NCBI RefSeq assembly: GCF_049316285.1
Contig: NZ_JBMOXA010000027.1
Coordinates: 1 to 64,000 of the forward strand
Source of the DNA: Rhodoferax_B sp049316285
Lineage (GTDB): Bacteria > Pseudomonadota > Gammaproteobacteria > Burkholderiales > Burkholderiaceae_C
DNA: 64,000 nt
Reading direction: 5' to 3'
Shown here in pieces: positions 24,615-32,459 of the stretch. A program made the translations under genes and the position numbers. Position 1 is the first letter of the stretch. Every line of letters starts with the position of its first letter. Under the pieces are notes generated by a model. It was not told the origin of the DNA, ran no database searches, and saw only the letters and a list, made by a program, of their open reading frames with translations.

Positions 24615-24654
24615 ATAGTTGACGAAACGGAAAAATCTCCGTTAAGTCAACTAT
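24615..24654 (-). promoter_or_regulatory. 40-bp nested palindrome before the XRE gene (operator)
   Basis: Outer arms ATAGTTGAC (24615-24623) and GTCAACTAT (24646-24654) and inner arms AACGGA (24626-24631) and TCCGTT (24638-24643) share one centre. It begins 11 bp before the ATG of the XRE gene at 24604. The symmetry suggests binding of a repressor dimer or tetramer, probably one of the element's own XRE proteins. An RNA hairpin is the alternative. Confidence 0.5.
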
Positions 24655-24680
24655 ATCAAAAGGTTTCTAAAAAGGAAAAA

Positions 24681-25229
24681 CTATTTTTTTCTCAACTTTT
24701 TGTCTGCACTTGGCGCCGATTCGCTGAGTTCCTCAATCTCTGCTTGAACGACAGCCAATGTTTTGACGAGTTCATTTGTCATCTTGGCCAAGAAATCTTC
24801 GTTCTCGACCAGAAGCTCTCGAACACGTTTTTCACCATGACGAGCAATCACCAATCCTTGAACCAAGGTCTGAATAGATTGACGCTCTTCAAATGTTAGC
24901 AATGCCACCAAGGTGGCTAGCCGAAACCGATCCACCCGCTTATCTTCATGCTCAAGACCAGCGAATAGTTGCTCATTGTTTGGCGCGAACGGTGTCTCGG
25001 TTCCCCACAAAAGTACGTTCGGTGTAATTTGCAAAGCCTGGCAAAGTTCACGAAGTTCACGCGCTCCTGGCATGGTCCGGCCTGTTTCATAGCCTTTTAT
25101 GGCCGACAAAGACACATTGCTTTTTTCTGCGAGCTGCGCCTGTGTTAGGCCAAGCTGGCTCCGCGCCTTGATCAGCTCAGAGCCAAATGAGATATTTTCA
25201 GGAAGAGGGGGAAGACGAGGGTCTGACAC
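24681..25229 (-). CDS. cI-like XRE family repressor
   Basis: A 182-residue regulator with an N-terminal helix-turn-helix (ELIKARSQLGLTQAQLAEKSNVSLSAIKGYETGRTMP, split about residues 18-55), followed by LCQALQITPNVLLWGTE, a very typical XRE pattern. The C-terminal half is helical with no LexA-type peptidase motif, so it would not self-cleave. GTG start at 25229 with a weak ribosome binding site. Being the first gene from the right end, it is a candidate master switch for the element. Confidence 0.85.
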   Translation of the reverse strand: MSDPRLPPLPENISFGSELIKARSQLGLTQAQLAEKSNVSLSAIKGYETGRTMPGARELRELCQALQITPNVLLWGTETPFAPNNEQLFAGLEHEDKRVDRFRLATLVALLTFEERQSIQTLVQGLVIARHGEKRVRELLVENEDFLAKMTNELVKTLAVVQAEIEELSESAPSADKKLRKK

Positions 25230-25349
25230 TCAAGGTACTTTTGTGGATGGCCGATGCAAGGAGTTTAGCCCCCATGAAGAAATGGCCCTACGGCATCTGA
25301 AACTTCATGTTGTACGTCAACGGCGTATCGGAACTCCTTGAGTCCGTCC

Positions 25350-25420
25350 TTCTACAAAGACGCTTTTTGTTCAGAACTCTAGAGTAAAGATGACAACGGA
25401 AAATGCAGGCCTTTGTAGAA
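25350..25420. promoter_or_regulatory. 10-bp inverted repeat near attR (candidate arm-type sites)
   Basis: TTCTACAAAG (25350-25359) and its exact inverse CTTTGTAGAA (25411-25420) are 51 bp apart and end 42 bp before attR. The word matches the TTTCTACA copies beside attL, as expected for integrase arm-binding sites. The rest of 25230-25462 holds no convincing gene; the cI-like gene promoter must lie here. Confidence 0.45.
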
Positions 25421-25462
25421 AGCTCTATGCACAGGCCATTGTTCTTGAAAGGTTTTCTGAGA

Positions 25463-25509
25463 GATTGAAAATCCTTGTGTCGGTGGTTCGATTCCGCCCC
25501 AGGCCACCA
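25463..25509 (+). repeat. attR: 47-bp copy of the tRNA-Phe 3' end
   Basis: Exact copy of 18366-18412, ending in CCA. The sequence before it does not complete a tRNA, so it is a remnant and not a gene. It marks the right end of the element. Confidence 0.93.
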
Positions 25510-25540
25510 AATACAGTTCCTCGCTTGTTCGAGAACATTA

Positions 25541-25575
25541 AAAAGCCCTAAGTTTCAAAAGCTTAGGGCTTTTTT
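25541..25575 (+). terminator. Original tRNA-Phe terminator, bidirectional
   Basis: Stem AAAAGCCCTAAG (25541-25552) with CTTAGGGCTTTT (25562-25573), 9-nt loop, T-run after it on both strands. It was probably the tRNA-Phe terminator before the element inserted, and it also stops leftward transcripts of the acid-sugar operon. A second hairpin (GTTGGACGGC 25600-25609 with GCCGTCCAAC 25614-25623) lies just after the last operon stop. Confidence 0.85.
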
Positions 25576-25635
25576 CATGGCCATCGAAAGTGAGCGCCTG
25601 TTGGACGGCTTGTGCCGTCCAACGCGAAAAGTGGC

Positions 25636-26508
25636 TCAGCGGCTTTGTAGCAGGCTGACCAGCTCCGGCATCAGCGCTTCCGGTTTGCTCCGCTGGGCCG
25701 ACTCCAAGGTCGCGAGCACCGATGCCGCAATCGCTTGGTGCGAGCCGGCATCACCGGCCATGGTGTTGTAGTAGCCCAGGTCCTTGCAGGCATTGGCTAC
25801 GGAGAAACGCAGGCTGGATGTGTCCTGTGCCAGCAAGTAGGGACGCAGGCGTTCCAGCGCAACACCCCCGCCACCGCCCTTCGCAAGAATGTCCACAAAG
25901 GCCTCGGGCGCAATGCCGTGATGGGTGGCGCAGGCTGCCGCTTCCGCGATCAAGGCCACCGTCCCAAGTGAGACGAAGTTGTGCAGCAACTTCATACCAT
26001 GGCCAGCGCCAACGGGCCCCGCGTGGACGATGTTTTCGGCAAAACACGACAACAGCGGGCGGCATTCTTCTAGCAGCGTGGCATCGCCGCCAACCAGCAG
26101 GTTGAGCCGCCCCTCGGCAGCCTCCTTTGGGGTACGCGTCATCGGCATGTCGAGGAAGCGACTGCCCGCGGCCTCCACCGCTTGCGCCATACGCACAGTC
26201 GATGCGGGCAAGGCGGTTGAACAGTCGATCACGATGCTGCCGGGGCGCAGGCCTTCCAGCACTCCGCCCTCACCCGTCAACACCGCTTCAACCTGCGGTG
26301 AGCCGGTCAGCACCAGGATCACGATGTCCGATTGGGCGGCCACATCAGCGGCGCGCGTGCTGGTGCGCAGACCGGCGGCCTTGAGGGTCTCCAGCGGTTG
26401 ATTGCCCGCATGCTCCAGCACCGTCAGTGGGTAGCCGTGCTTGAGGATGTTGCTGGCAATGCCGTGGCCCATCATGCCAATGCCCACCATGCCAATGTTC
26501 TTCTTCAT
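25636..26508 (-). CDS. NAD(P)-dependent beta-hydroxyacid dehydrogenase (3-hydroxyisobutyrate / tartronate semialdehyde reductase family)
   Basis: A 290-residue oxidoreductase of the 3-hydroxyisobutyrate dehydrogenase superfamily. The N-terminal Rossmann domain starts MKKNIGMVGIGMMGHGIASN with the dinucleotide-binding glycines. The catalytic lysine is K173 in GAGHGMKLLHNF. The substrate loop reads LDMPMTRTPKEAAEGRL rather than the common DAPVSGG, so the substrate is uncertain. Relatives act on L-threonate, 2-hydroxy-3-oxopropionate or similar short acids. It is the last gene of the acid-sugar operon, 22 bp after the preceding dehydrogenase gene, and may process a cleavage product of the pathway. 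Confidence 0.85.
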   Translation of the reverse strand: MKKNIGMVGIGMMGHGIASNILKHGYPLTVLEHAGNQPLETLKAAGLRTSTRAADVAAQSDIVILVLTGSPQVEAVLTGEGGVLEGLRPGSIVIDCSTALPASTVRMAQAVEAAGSRFLDMPMTRTPKEAAEGRLNLLVGGDATLLEECRPLLSCFAENIVHAGPVGAGHGMKLLHNFVSLGTVALIAEAAACATHHGIAPEAFVDILAKGGGGGVALERLRPYLLAQDTSSLRFSVANACKDLGYYNTMAGDAGSHQAIAASVLATLESAQRSKPEALMPELVSLLQSR

Positions 26509-26530
26509 ACTGTTCTCCTATTTAAATTGT

Positions 26531-27613
26531 TCAGCGCAGCTCTTGGCACACGGCCCGCGTGATCTCGCTGCAGCGTGCGTGCCCGCCAAGGTCGTGCGGC
26601 ACGTGCTGAGCGGCTGCAAGCACCGACTCTACCGCGCGTTCAACACGCGCCGCAGCTTGTGTCAAAGCGGCATCGGCATGGCGTTCACCCAGCCAACGCA
26701 ACATCAGGGCACCGGACAGAATCGTGGCCAGTGGGCTGGCGATGTCTTGCCCTGCAATATCGGGGGCCGAACCATGCGCCCCCTGGAACAGTCCGTGCGC
26801 CTCGCCGAGCTCCGCCGAGGCGGCTATGCCCAAGCCACCAACAGTGCCAGCCCCCAGGTCAGAGATGATGTCGCCGAACATGTTCTCGGCCACGATCACA
26901 TCGTAAAAGTCGGGCTTCTTGAGCATGTGCACGGTGATGGCATCTGCGTAGGCATAGTCCATCGCCACATCGGCATACTCCTGCGCCACCTCGTCGCACA
27001 CGGCACGGAAGAAGGCGTAACTGCGCAGGATATTGGCCTTGTCGCAAACCGTCACGCGGCGTTGGCCATCACGCGGTGCACCATTGCGGCGGCGCGCCAA
27101 CTCGAATGCAAAACGCGCCACCCGCTCCACACCCTTGCGTGTAACCACCAGCGTGTCGGTGACCACTTCACCGCGCAAGTTCACCCCAGCGCCGCGGCTG
27201 GCGTAAAGGCCTTCGGTGTTCTCCCGCACGATGACGTAGTCGATCTGCCCGGCACTCCAGCCGGACAGCGGTGACTGCACACCTTGGTAGAGCCGTATCG
27301 GGCGCACATTGGCAAACAGGTCCAGCTTAAAACGCAGTTGCAGGTGCAGGTCGTTGCCGACCTCCGTGCCATCCGGGTAAGTGATCCCGGGCAGGCCCGC
27401 TGCACCGTGCAGGATGGCGTGCGCAGCGCGGCAGGCGGCAAAGGTTTCGTCGGGCAGAACCGAGCCGGTCTTGGCGTAATGTGCAGCGCCACCGGGCCAG
27501 GGCGTAAAACGCAGGCGGCTTGCACAGGCCTCGCGCAACACGGTCTGAGCCGACTGGCAGACCTCGGGGCCTATACCGTCTCCGTCAATGGTGGCGATGT
27601 CATAGATGTTCAT
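26531..27613 (-). CDS. Isocitrate/isopropylmalate dehydrogenase family protein (tartrate/malate dehydrogenase-like)
   Basis: A 360-residue metal-dependent decarboxylating dehydrogenase. Signatures: IATIDGDGIGPEV at the start, IVRENTEGLYASRGAG, the YAF..VC region, and DVIVAENMFGDIISDLGAGTVGGLG. HGSAPDIAGQDIASPLATI carries the NAD-binding loop. The family oxidises isopropylmalate, isocitrate, D-malate or tartrate. Distance from leu genes and presence in a sugar-acid operon favour a hydroxyacid such as tartrate or D-malate. ATG 27613 begins MNIYDIATIDGDG; upstream starts add unrelated residues. Confidence 0.85.
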   Translation of the reverse strand: MNIYDIATIDGDGIGPEVCQSAQTVLREACASRLRFTPWPGGAAHYAKTGSVLPDETFAACRAAHAILHGAAGLPGITYPDGTEVGNDLHLQLRFKLDLFANVRPIRLYQGVQSPLSGWSAGQIDYVIVRENTEGLYASRGAGVNLRGEVVTDTLVVTRKGVERVARFAFELARRRNGAPRDGQRRVTVCDKANILRSYAFFRAVCDEVAQEYADVAMDYAYADAITVHMLKKPDFYDVIVAENMFGDIISDLGAGTVGGLGIAASAELGEAHGLFQGAHGSAPDIAGQDIASPLATILSGALMLRWLGERHADAALTQAAARVERAVESVLAAAQHVPHDLGGHARCSEITRAVCQELR

Positions 27614-27740
27614 GGCGTGCTCTGATGATGGGCGTAAAAAGCTGCGCGTACCTGCACCGTTGCAGATACAGGCAAATGAATCCATAACCATAGTTCCCGC
27701 AGCAGCACGCCTGGTCTCTCTGGCATGGCGTCAGGCGGCC

Positions 27741-28445
27741 CTAGATGCGGTGGTACAGCTCGTTCGAGCGCGTCACATGGGCCCGCACTGCGGCAACCGC
27801 CGCCTGTGGGTCGTGCGCCTCTATGGCGTCGACCAGGCGCGTATGTTCCTGCAGCGTCAGTTGTTCGGCGCCAGGTGCCCGCACCAAGGGCTGGTAGTAG
27901 TCGCCAGCCCACTGGAAAACTGCCTCGACCACGGCCGGAAAAATGGGGTTGCCACTGATACGTGCGATTTCGCGGTGGAATGCCATGTCGTGCGCCAGAA
28001 AGGTATCCATGTTCACCAGCGAGGCGCGTTGCTCTTCTATACGCAAGCGCAGCAGCGCCACGTCCTCGGGAGTGGCTGTCTGCGCCGCCATTCGGGCAAT
28101 ACCCTCCTCCAGAAACAACCGCGCTTGTTTCAGGTGTTCGAGCATGTCGGGCTGCGCCTGCAACATGTGCCGTGTGCCGCTGGCGATCTGCGCTATCAGG
28201 TCGCGCGCCGTGGGAATGACCACCCGCGCACGTTCGCCATGCGAGATTTCGACAATGCCCGAGCGCTCCATGGCCTGCAGCGCCTCGCGGATGGCGGGGC
28301 GGCCAACACCATACACGTCCATCAGTTCCCGCTCCGGGGGTAACTGGTCGCCAGGACGGATCTCGCCAGTGCGGATTCGCTGCATCAGCCGATCGACAAC
28401 TTCCTCGTAGAGTTTGCGTTTCTGGATCGGGTTGTGCGCCGTCAT
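27741..28445 (-). CDS. GntR family regulator, FadR/FCD subfamily
   Basis: A 234-residue repressor. The N-terminal winged helix (KLYEEVVDRLMQRIRTGEI, PGDQLPPERELMDVYGVGRPAIREAL) binds DNA. The C-terminal FCD helical domain carries metal/ligand positions such as DMAFHREIARISGNP and a late HxxL region (DAIEAHDPQAAVAAVRAHV). Such proteins respond to organic or sugar acids. It is embedded in the operon between the kinase and the dehydrogenases, so it most likely controls it, with a pathway acid as inducer. ATG 28445 starts MTAHNPIQKRK. Confidence 0.92.
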   Translation of the reverse strand: MTAHNPIQKRKLYEEVVDRLMQRIRTGEIRPGDQLPPERELMDVYGVGRPAIREALQAMERSGIVEISHGERARVVIPTARDLIAQIASGTRHMLQAQPDMLEHLKQARLFLEEGIARMAAQTATPEDVALLRLRIEEQRASLVNMDTFLAHDMAFHREIARISGNPIFPAVVEAVFQWAGDYYQPLVRAPGAEQLTLQEHTRLVDAIEAHDPQAAVAAVRAHVTRSNELYHRI

Positions 28446-28499
28446 GGAGTAGCCGTGGTGAGATGCGGTGAAGGCCAACAGGCCGGATCGGCTGAATTA

Positions 28500-29861
28500 T
28501 CACTTGCTTGCGCCGTCACGCGCCTGGACGAAGAAATTCACCGCCCCCATCTGCCCGCCCTTCAGCACCAGTTCCAGGCCATCGCGTCGAGCATCCCGCG
28601 AAGTGGCCCGGCACAGTGGCGCCCCGGGGGCCAAGCGCGCGGCAATGCTCAGCGCCTGTATCCCCAAAACCGAGGCGACTGCGCCCGAGCTGTCGCCACC
28701 GGCCACCACCACCCGGCGCAATTGGGGGCAGCGGTCCAACAAGCCACGCATCACCTGCGCCAACGCCTGGCCCGTGCGTTGCGCGGCTTCGTCACGCCCC
28801 AAGCCTGCGGCACGCGCGGCGCCATCGAAGGCCTGCACGGCGGGGTCATCGGGCCCGAGCGCAGTGAACACCAACGGGCTTAAACCGCGCGACAGGGCCT
28901 GCACCGCCGCCTCCACGGCCCGAGAGATCTCCCCCTGGTCGCCGGTCAGCAGTTGCCCCACGTCCAGGCGCTGAGTCGCAAAGCCGTTTGCCGCCGCGCA
29001 GGTGATTTGCGCGGCCGTGACCGGCGAGCAACTGCCACTGACCACGGCAATGGCCTCTGCAGGACCGGCCGACAAAAGTGGCGCCGGTTCGGCCAACAAA
29101 CCGCTGGCCTGCCAATGTGCGGCCAACGCATATTCAAGTCCTGAAGACGAGGCACTGAACACACCTTGGCCGCGCTGCTCCCACACCAGCCGCCCGGCCT
29201 CACGCAGGGTTTCCTCATCCAGCACATCCAGCAACACAACCGGCACGCCATGGCCATGTTTTTGCAGAATCAGCTGCAGCGCCTCGGCGCCATCAGCGCG
29301 CTTGAGACGTGTAAAGTCGATCAGCTCGCAGGGGCGAGACGTCTGCGCGGCCAGATGCCGGCGCAGATCTGATTCATGCATGGGCGTCACCGGATGGTGC
29401 GCCATGGTTGGATGGCGGTCCAACCTATAACCCTCACCATCGGCGACAGCAAACAAATGGCCGAACGCCTGGTAACGCCGCAACCGTGGCGCCCCCACCA
29501 CCATGGGTGTCCAGCGGCCCGGCATCAGCGGCACGCCTAAATCAATGGCACAGCCAATCGAGCCTATCAATGGGGATGAGTCGAAGGTAGAGCAAATCTT
29601 GTACTGCAAAAGAGGCGCGCCGAGACGCGCCAACGATGCCAGGGCGGGTGTCAAGTGGTCACGCATCCAGGCCGGGCTTTTGCCTCGGGCTTGTCCTGCC
29701 AGCCCCACGGCACGCACGCCAGGAAAACGCGCCAGGGCTGGCGCATCCGGCGGCTCCAGAAACAGCACGGTCGGCACGCCTGCACTGGTCAGCGCCTCCA
29801 GGGCATCGGTAGAGCCCGTGAAGTCGTCACCGTAGTAGCTCAGCAGCAAATCTGGCGACAT
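28500..29861 (-). CDS. oiaK: DUF1537 four-carbon acid sugar kinase, probable 3-oxo-isoapionate kinase
   Basis: A 453-residue kinase. N-terminal domain begins MSPDLLLSYYGDDFTGSTDA, the characteristic DDFTG motif of DUF1537 acid-sugar kinases. The C-terminal nucleotide-binding domain has VVSGSCSPVTAAQ and VVAGGDSSGAVASVLGI. The family phosphorylates threonate, erythronate, 3-oxo-tetronates or 3-oxo-isoapionate. Its start overlaps the stop of the RuBisCO-like gene (TGATG), and both share an operon with an ApnO-like enzyme. That combination points to 3-oxo-isoapionate 4-phosphate formation. The symbol is inferred from context, not from substrate residues. Confidence 0.8.
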   Translation of the reverse strand: MSPDLLLSYYGDDFTGSTDALEALTSAGVPTVLFLEPPDAPALARFPGVRAVGLAGQARGKSPAWMRDHLTPALASLARLGAPLLQYKICSTFDSSPLIGSIGCAIDLGVPLMPGRWTPMVVGAPRLRRYQAFGHLFAVADGEGYRLDRHPTMAHHPVTPMHESDLRRHLAAQTSRPCELIDFTRLKRADGAEALQLILQKHGHGVPVVLLDVLDEETLREAGRLVWEQRGQGVFSASSSGLEYALAAHWQASGLLAEPAPLLSAGPAEAIAVVSGSCSPVTAAQITCAAANGFATQRLDVGQLLTGDQGEISRAVEAAVQALSRGLSPLVFTALGPDDPAVQAFDGAARAAGLGRDEAAQRTGQALAQVMRGLLDRCPQLRRVVVAGGDSSGAVASVLGIQALSIAARLAPGAPLCRATSRDARRDGLELVLKGGQMGAVNFFVQARDGASK

Positions 29862-31129
29862 CACCAAACCTCCAGCGCCTGCGCCAGCTCCGGGTGTACA
29901 CGCGCATGCTGGCCCAGCGGCACGCCGCTCACGGCGGCTTGCCAGGCTTGGCGCATGGCCGCCACACCGGCGGCGATGCCGCCAGGATGGCCGAGGATGC
30001 CGCCACCAGCGGCGTGGATCAGGTCGGTGGTGCCCAGCGCGGCGTAGGTGGGTGCGGCTTGCAAACCGGTCTGGCCCGAGCTGAAAACCGGCATCGCATA
30101 CATGGGCGCGCCCGGCAAAAGGGGCCGCAGCACGGCGCGCGCTGCCGCCAGCACACTGTCATCCGATTCACTGAACTTGTTGGCCAAGCCGTTCACATGC
30201 AGATGGTCGGCCCCGGCCAGTCGCCACAAGGCCTGCCAAGGCGCGTAGTCCCAGCCGAGTGCCGGACAACGGCTCAGGTAACCCCAGCCGTTGCGGTGGG
30301 CGTGGATCGGCAACTGCGCATGGCGGCGCAACGCGAGCAGGCCCGTGAGCCCCACCGAGTTCAGGCTCACCATCACGCAGCTGCCACCCAGAGACAACAC
30401 CAGGTCATGGCGCCGGCGCATCTCGTCCACCTCGCCAGTCAGGTTGAAGGCCACCATTGGTTTCCGGCCCGTGCGCTCAGCGGCGTCATGCACCACCGCC
30501 ATCACGGCGCGCACACGTTCATCAAACGGGCAGTGCGGGCCATCGGCCTGCAGCTCATCGTCCTTGATGAAGTCAATGCCACCCGCGATGAGCTGGCGCA
30601 CGGTCTCGGCGGTTTCCTGCGGCGACAGGCCTACGCTGGGCTTGATGATGGTGCCTATCAACGGGCCTGTTGCCACACCCGCCAAGGCACGTGTGCCGTC
30701 AATCCCGAAAGCCGGGCCGGGACAGGACTCTGCAAACGCCTGCGGCACCGCAAGATCGAGCACGCGCAGGCCCGAGACCTGGCGCAGCTCAAACAGGTTA
30801 CCGGCCAGCGTGGCCATCAAGTTGGGCAGAGAATGCCCAAAATTGGCCACCGGCCAGGACAGCTCCAGCACACATTGCGTGTAGCGTTGCGCCACCAGAC
30901 GGCTGGGCAGGCTGGGTGACTGGGTATGGCCGATGACGTCGACCCGTTCCACCCTCGCACCTGAACGCTCCTTGAGAGCAGCGGTTTCGCCCGGCACGGC
31001 CGTAAAGGTGCCACTGGACTGCTCCCCGGCAATCACTTCGGCCACGCGCCGCGGGTCGTCCCCGGTTTCCAGCCAGTAGCGTGCACGTACACGTCCGTCT
31101 GAGGTCGATAAGGCCTGGGGTTCATCCAT
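29861..31129 (-). CDS. RuBisCO-like protein, probable 3-oxo-isoapionate-4-phosphate decarboxylase or transcarboxylase/hydrolase
   Basis: A 422-residue homologue of the RuBisCO large subunit. Conserved blocks are GTIIKPSVGLSPQ (K163), the metal site KDDE (K189 as the carbamylated lysine, D191, E192) and IHAHRNGWG (H276, H278). FGIDGTRALAGV stands where RuBisCO has its FGI.G.R. element. It does not belong in a Calvin cycle: no small subunit or phosphoribulokinase is near. RuBisCO-like proteins paired with DUF1537 kinases in D-apionate pathways are OiaX (decarboxylase, giving L-erythrulose 1-phosphate) or OiaT (giving 3-phosphoglycerate and glycolate). No erythrulose-phosphate isomerase genes are present here, which slightly favours OiaT. 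ATG 31129 starts MDEPQALST. Confidence 0.82.
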   Translation of the reverse strand: MDEPQALSTSDGRVRARYWLETGDDPRRVAEVIAGEQSSGTFTAVPGETAALKERSGARVERVDVIGHTQSPSLPSRLVAQRYTQCVLELSWPVANFGHSLPNLMATLAGNLFELRQVSGLRVLDLAVPQAFAESCPGPAFGIDGTRALAGVATGPLIGTIIKPSVGLSPQETAETVRQLIAGGIDFIKDDELQADGPHCPFDERVRAVMAVVHDAAERTGRKPMVAFNLTGEVDEMRRRHDLVLSLGGSCVMVSLNSVGLTGLLALRRHAQLPIHAHRNGWGYLSRCPALGWDYAPWQALWRLAGADHLHVNGLANKFSESDDSVLAAARAVLRPLLPGAPMYAMPVFSSGQTGLQAAPTYAALGTTDLIHAAGGGILGHPGGIAAGVAAMRQAWQAAVSGVPLGQHARVHPELAQALEVW

Positions 31130-31166
31130 GGCGGGGTCTCTCTTCAATGTACAAACAAGGTCTTGG

Positions 31167-32459
31167 CTACTTGAACCCCAGCGTGCGCGGCAGCCAGGTG
31201 GACAAGGCGGGCACAAACGTCAGCAGCACCAGCACGATGCCGTGGGCCCAGAGAAATGGCACCAGCTCACGCACCAGTTGTGTCATGGGCACACGCGAGA
31301 CATTGCAAGTCACGAACAACAGGCCGCCCACTGGCGGCGTGATCATGCCCAGAGTCAGGTTGACGATCACGATCATCGCGAAGTGCACCGGGTCTATGCC
31401 CAACTTCATCGCCACCGGCGCGAGGATAGGCACAAGCACCATCACACCCGGCAGTGGTTCGATGAAGATGCCAAACAGCAGCAGAAAAATGTTCACGATG
31501 ACCAGGAACATCCAGGGCGCCAGGTTCATGCTGACCAAAAGCTCGGCGAGCATTTGCGGAATGCCCTCTATGGTCAGCACCCAGGCAAACGAGGCCGACA
31601 AGCCAATGATGATGAGCACCGAAGCCGACAACAGCGCCGCACGCGCCAGGATGTCCGGCAGTGCTTTCCACTCCAGCGTGCGATAGACAAACTTGCCGCA
31701 GACCAATGCATAAAACACCGCGACCACCGAGGCTTCGGTCGGCGTGAACCAACCCGCACGCATGCCCCCCAGAATCACCACGGGCAGCAGGATCGCCGGC
31801 ACAGCGCGCCAGGTCGTCGCCAGGATCTCGGCCAGCGGCGGCAGGCTGCCCTCGCCACGGTAGTTGCGTTGGCGCGAAACCCTAAAGTTCACGATACACA
31901 TGGCCACGGCAATCAAGATGCCGGGCAGGATGCCGGCGGCGAACAACGCACCGACGGAGACCGTTTCATCTTGCAACGCATAGATGATCATGATGATGGA
32001 CGGCGGAATGATAGGCCCCACAATCGCGGTCGAAGCCGTCAGCGCTGCCGCGTACGCCCGGTCGTAGCCCGCCTTGTCCATCATCTTGATCAGCATGGAA
32101 CCCGGCCCCGCGGCATCGGCCAGTGCAGAGCCGGAGATGCCCGAGAAAAAGGTCAGAGACACCACATTGGTGTAGCCCAGGCCACCACGCTTGTGGCCAA
32201 CAAACTGGCCAGCGAAGCGCAGCAGCACCTCGGTGAGCGAGCCGCCGCTCATCAATTCGGCGGCGAGGATGAAGAACGGCACGGCCATCAAGGGAAAGCT
32301 GTCCATGCCGGTAAACGTTTCCTTGAGCAGCACCATCAAGGGATAGTTTTCAGCCAACACCAGGGTGGCCGCCGTCGACAGTCCCAGCGCAAACGCCACG
32401 GGCACACCAATGGCCAGGAAGAAACATGCCGAACACACCAGAACCAAGGCGGCACTCAT
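31167..32459 (-). CDS. dctM: TRAP transporter large permease (DctM-type)
   Basis: A 430-residue integral membrane protein with about 12 hydrophobic segments, the ion-driven transport subunit of a tripartite TRAP system. Family motifs include VPFFILAAELMSGG, SGISGSALADAAGPGSMLI, IIPPSIIMIIYA, and FTPTEASVVAVFYAL. The C-terminus has GMITPPVGGLLFVTCNVS. The start overlaps the stop of the small permease gene by 4 nt. Cargo is inferred from the operon to be a sugar acid such as D-apionate. Confidence 0.95.
   Translation of the reverse strand: MSAALVLVCSACFFLAIGVPVAFALGLSTAATLVLAENYPLMVLLKETFTGMDSFPLMAVPFFILAAELMSGGSLTEVLLRFAGQFVGHKRGGLGYTNVVSLTFFSGISGSALADAAGPGSMLIKMMDKAGYDRAYAAALTASTAIVGPIIPPSIIMIIYALQDETVSVGALFAAGILPGILIAVAMCIVNFRVSRQRNYRGEGSLPPLAEILATTWRAVPAILLPVVILGGMRAGWFTPTEASVVAVFYALVCGKFVYRTLEWKALPDILARAALLSASVLIIIGLSASFAWVLTIEGIPQMLAELLVSMNLAPWMFLVIVNIFLLLFGIFIEPLPGVMVLVPILAPVAMKLGIDPVHFAMIVIVNLTLGMITPPVGGLLFVTCNVSRVPMTQLVRELVPFLWAHGIVLVLLTFVPALSTWLPRTLGFK

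Larger units (their letters stand above)
18366..25509. mobile_element. Integrative element in tRNA-Phe, about 7.1 kb (satellite or plasmid-like)
   Basis: Flanked by 47-bp direct repeats of the tRNA-Phe 3' end, it encodes on the - strand a tyrosine integrase, a DUF4224 protein (excisionase-like), an HTH protein, a GpA/HUH replication endonuclease, two XRE regulators, an XRE-ImmA pair and several small ORFs. All long genes point the same way. No capsid, terminase, portal, relaxase, type IV secretion or recognised defence gene is visible. It therefore resembles a phage satellite or replicating integrative element needing a helper for transfer. The attachment repeats are seen; the class is inferred. 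Confidence 0.9.

Noticed and set aside
25463..25509. Second tRNA-Phe gene
   Set aside because: Only the 3' 47 bases match; the acceptor 5' strand and D arm are missing. It is attR.
29861..31129. Calvin-cycle RuBisCO large subunit
   Set aside because: The metal site is kept, but active-site loops differ, no small subunit or phosphoribulokinase is near, and the operon is for acid-sugar breakdown.
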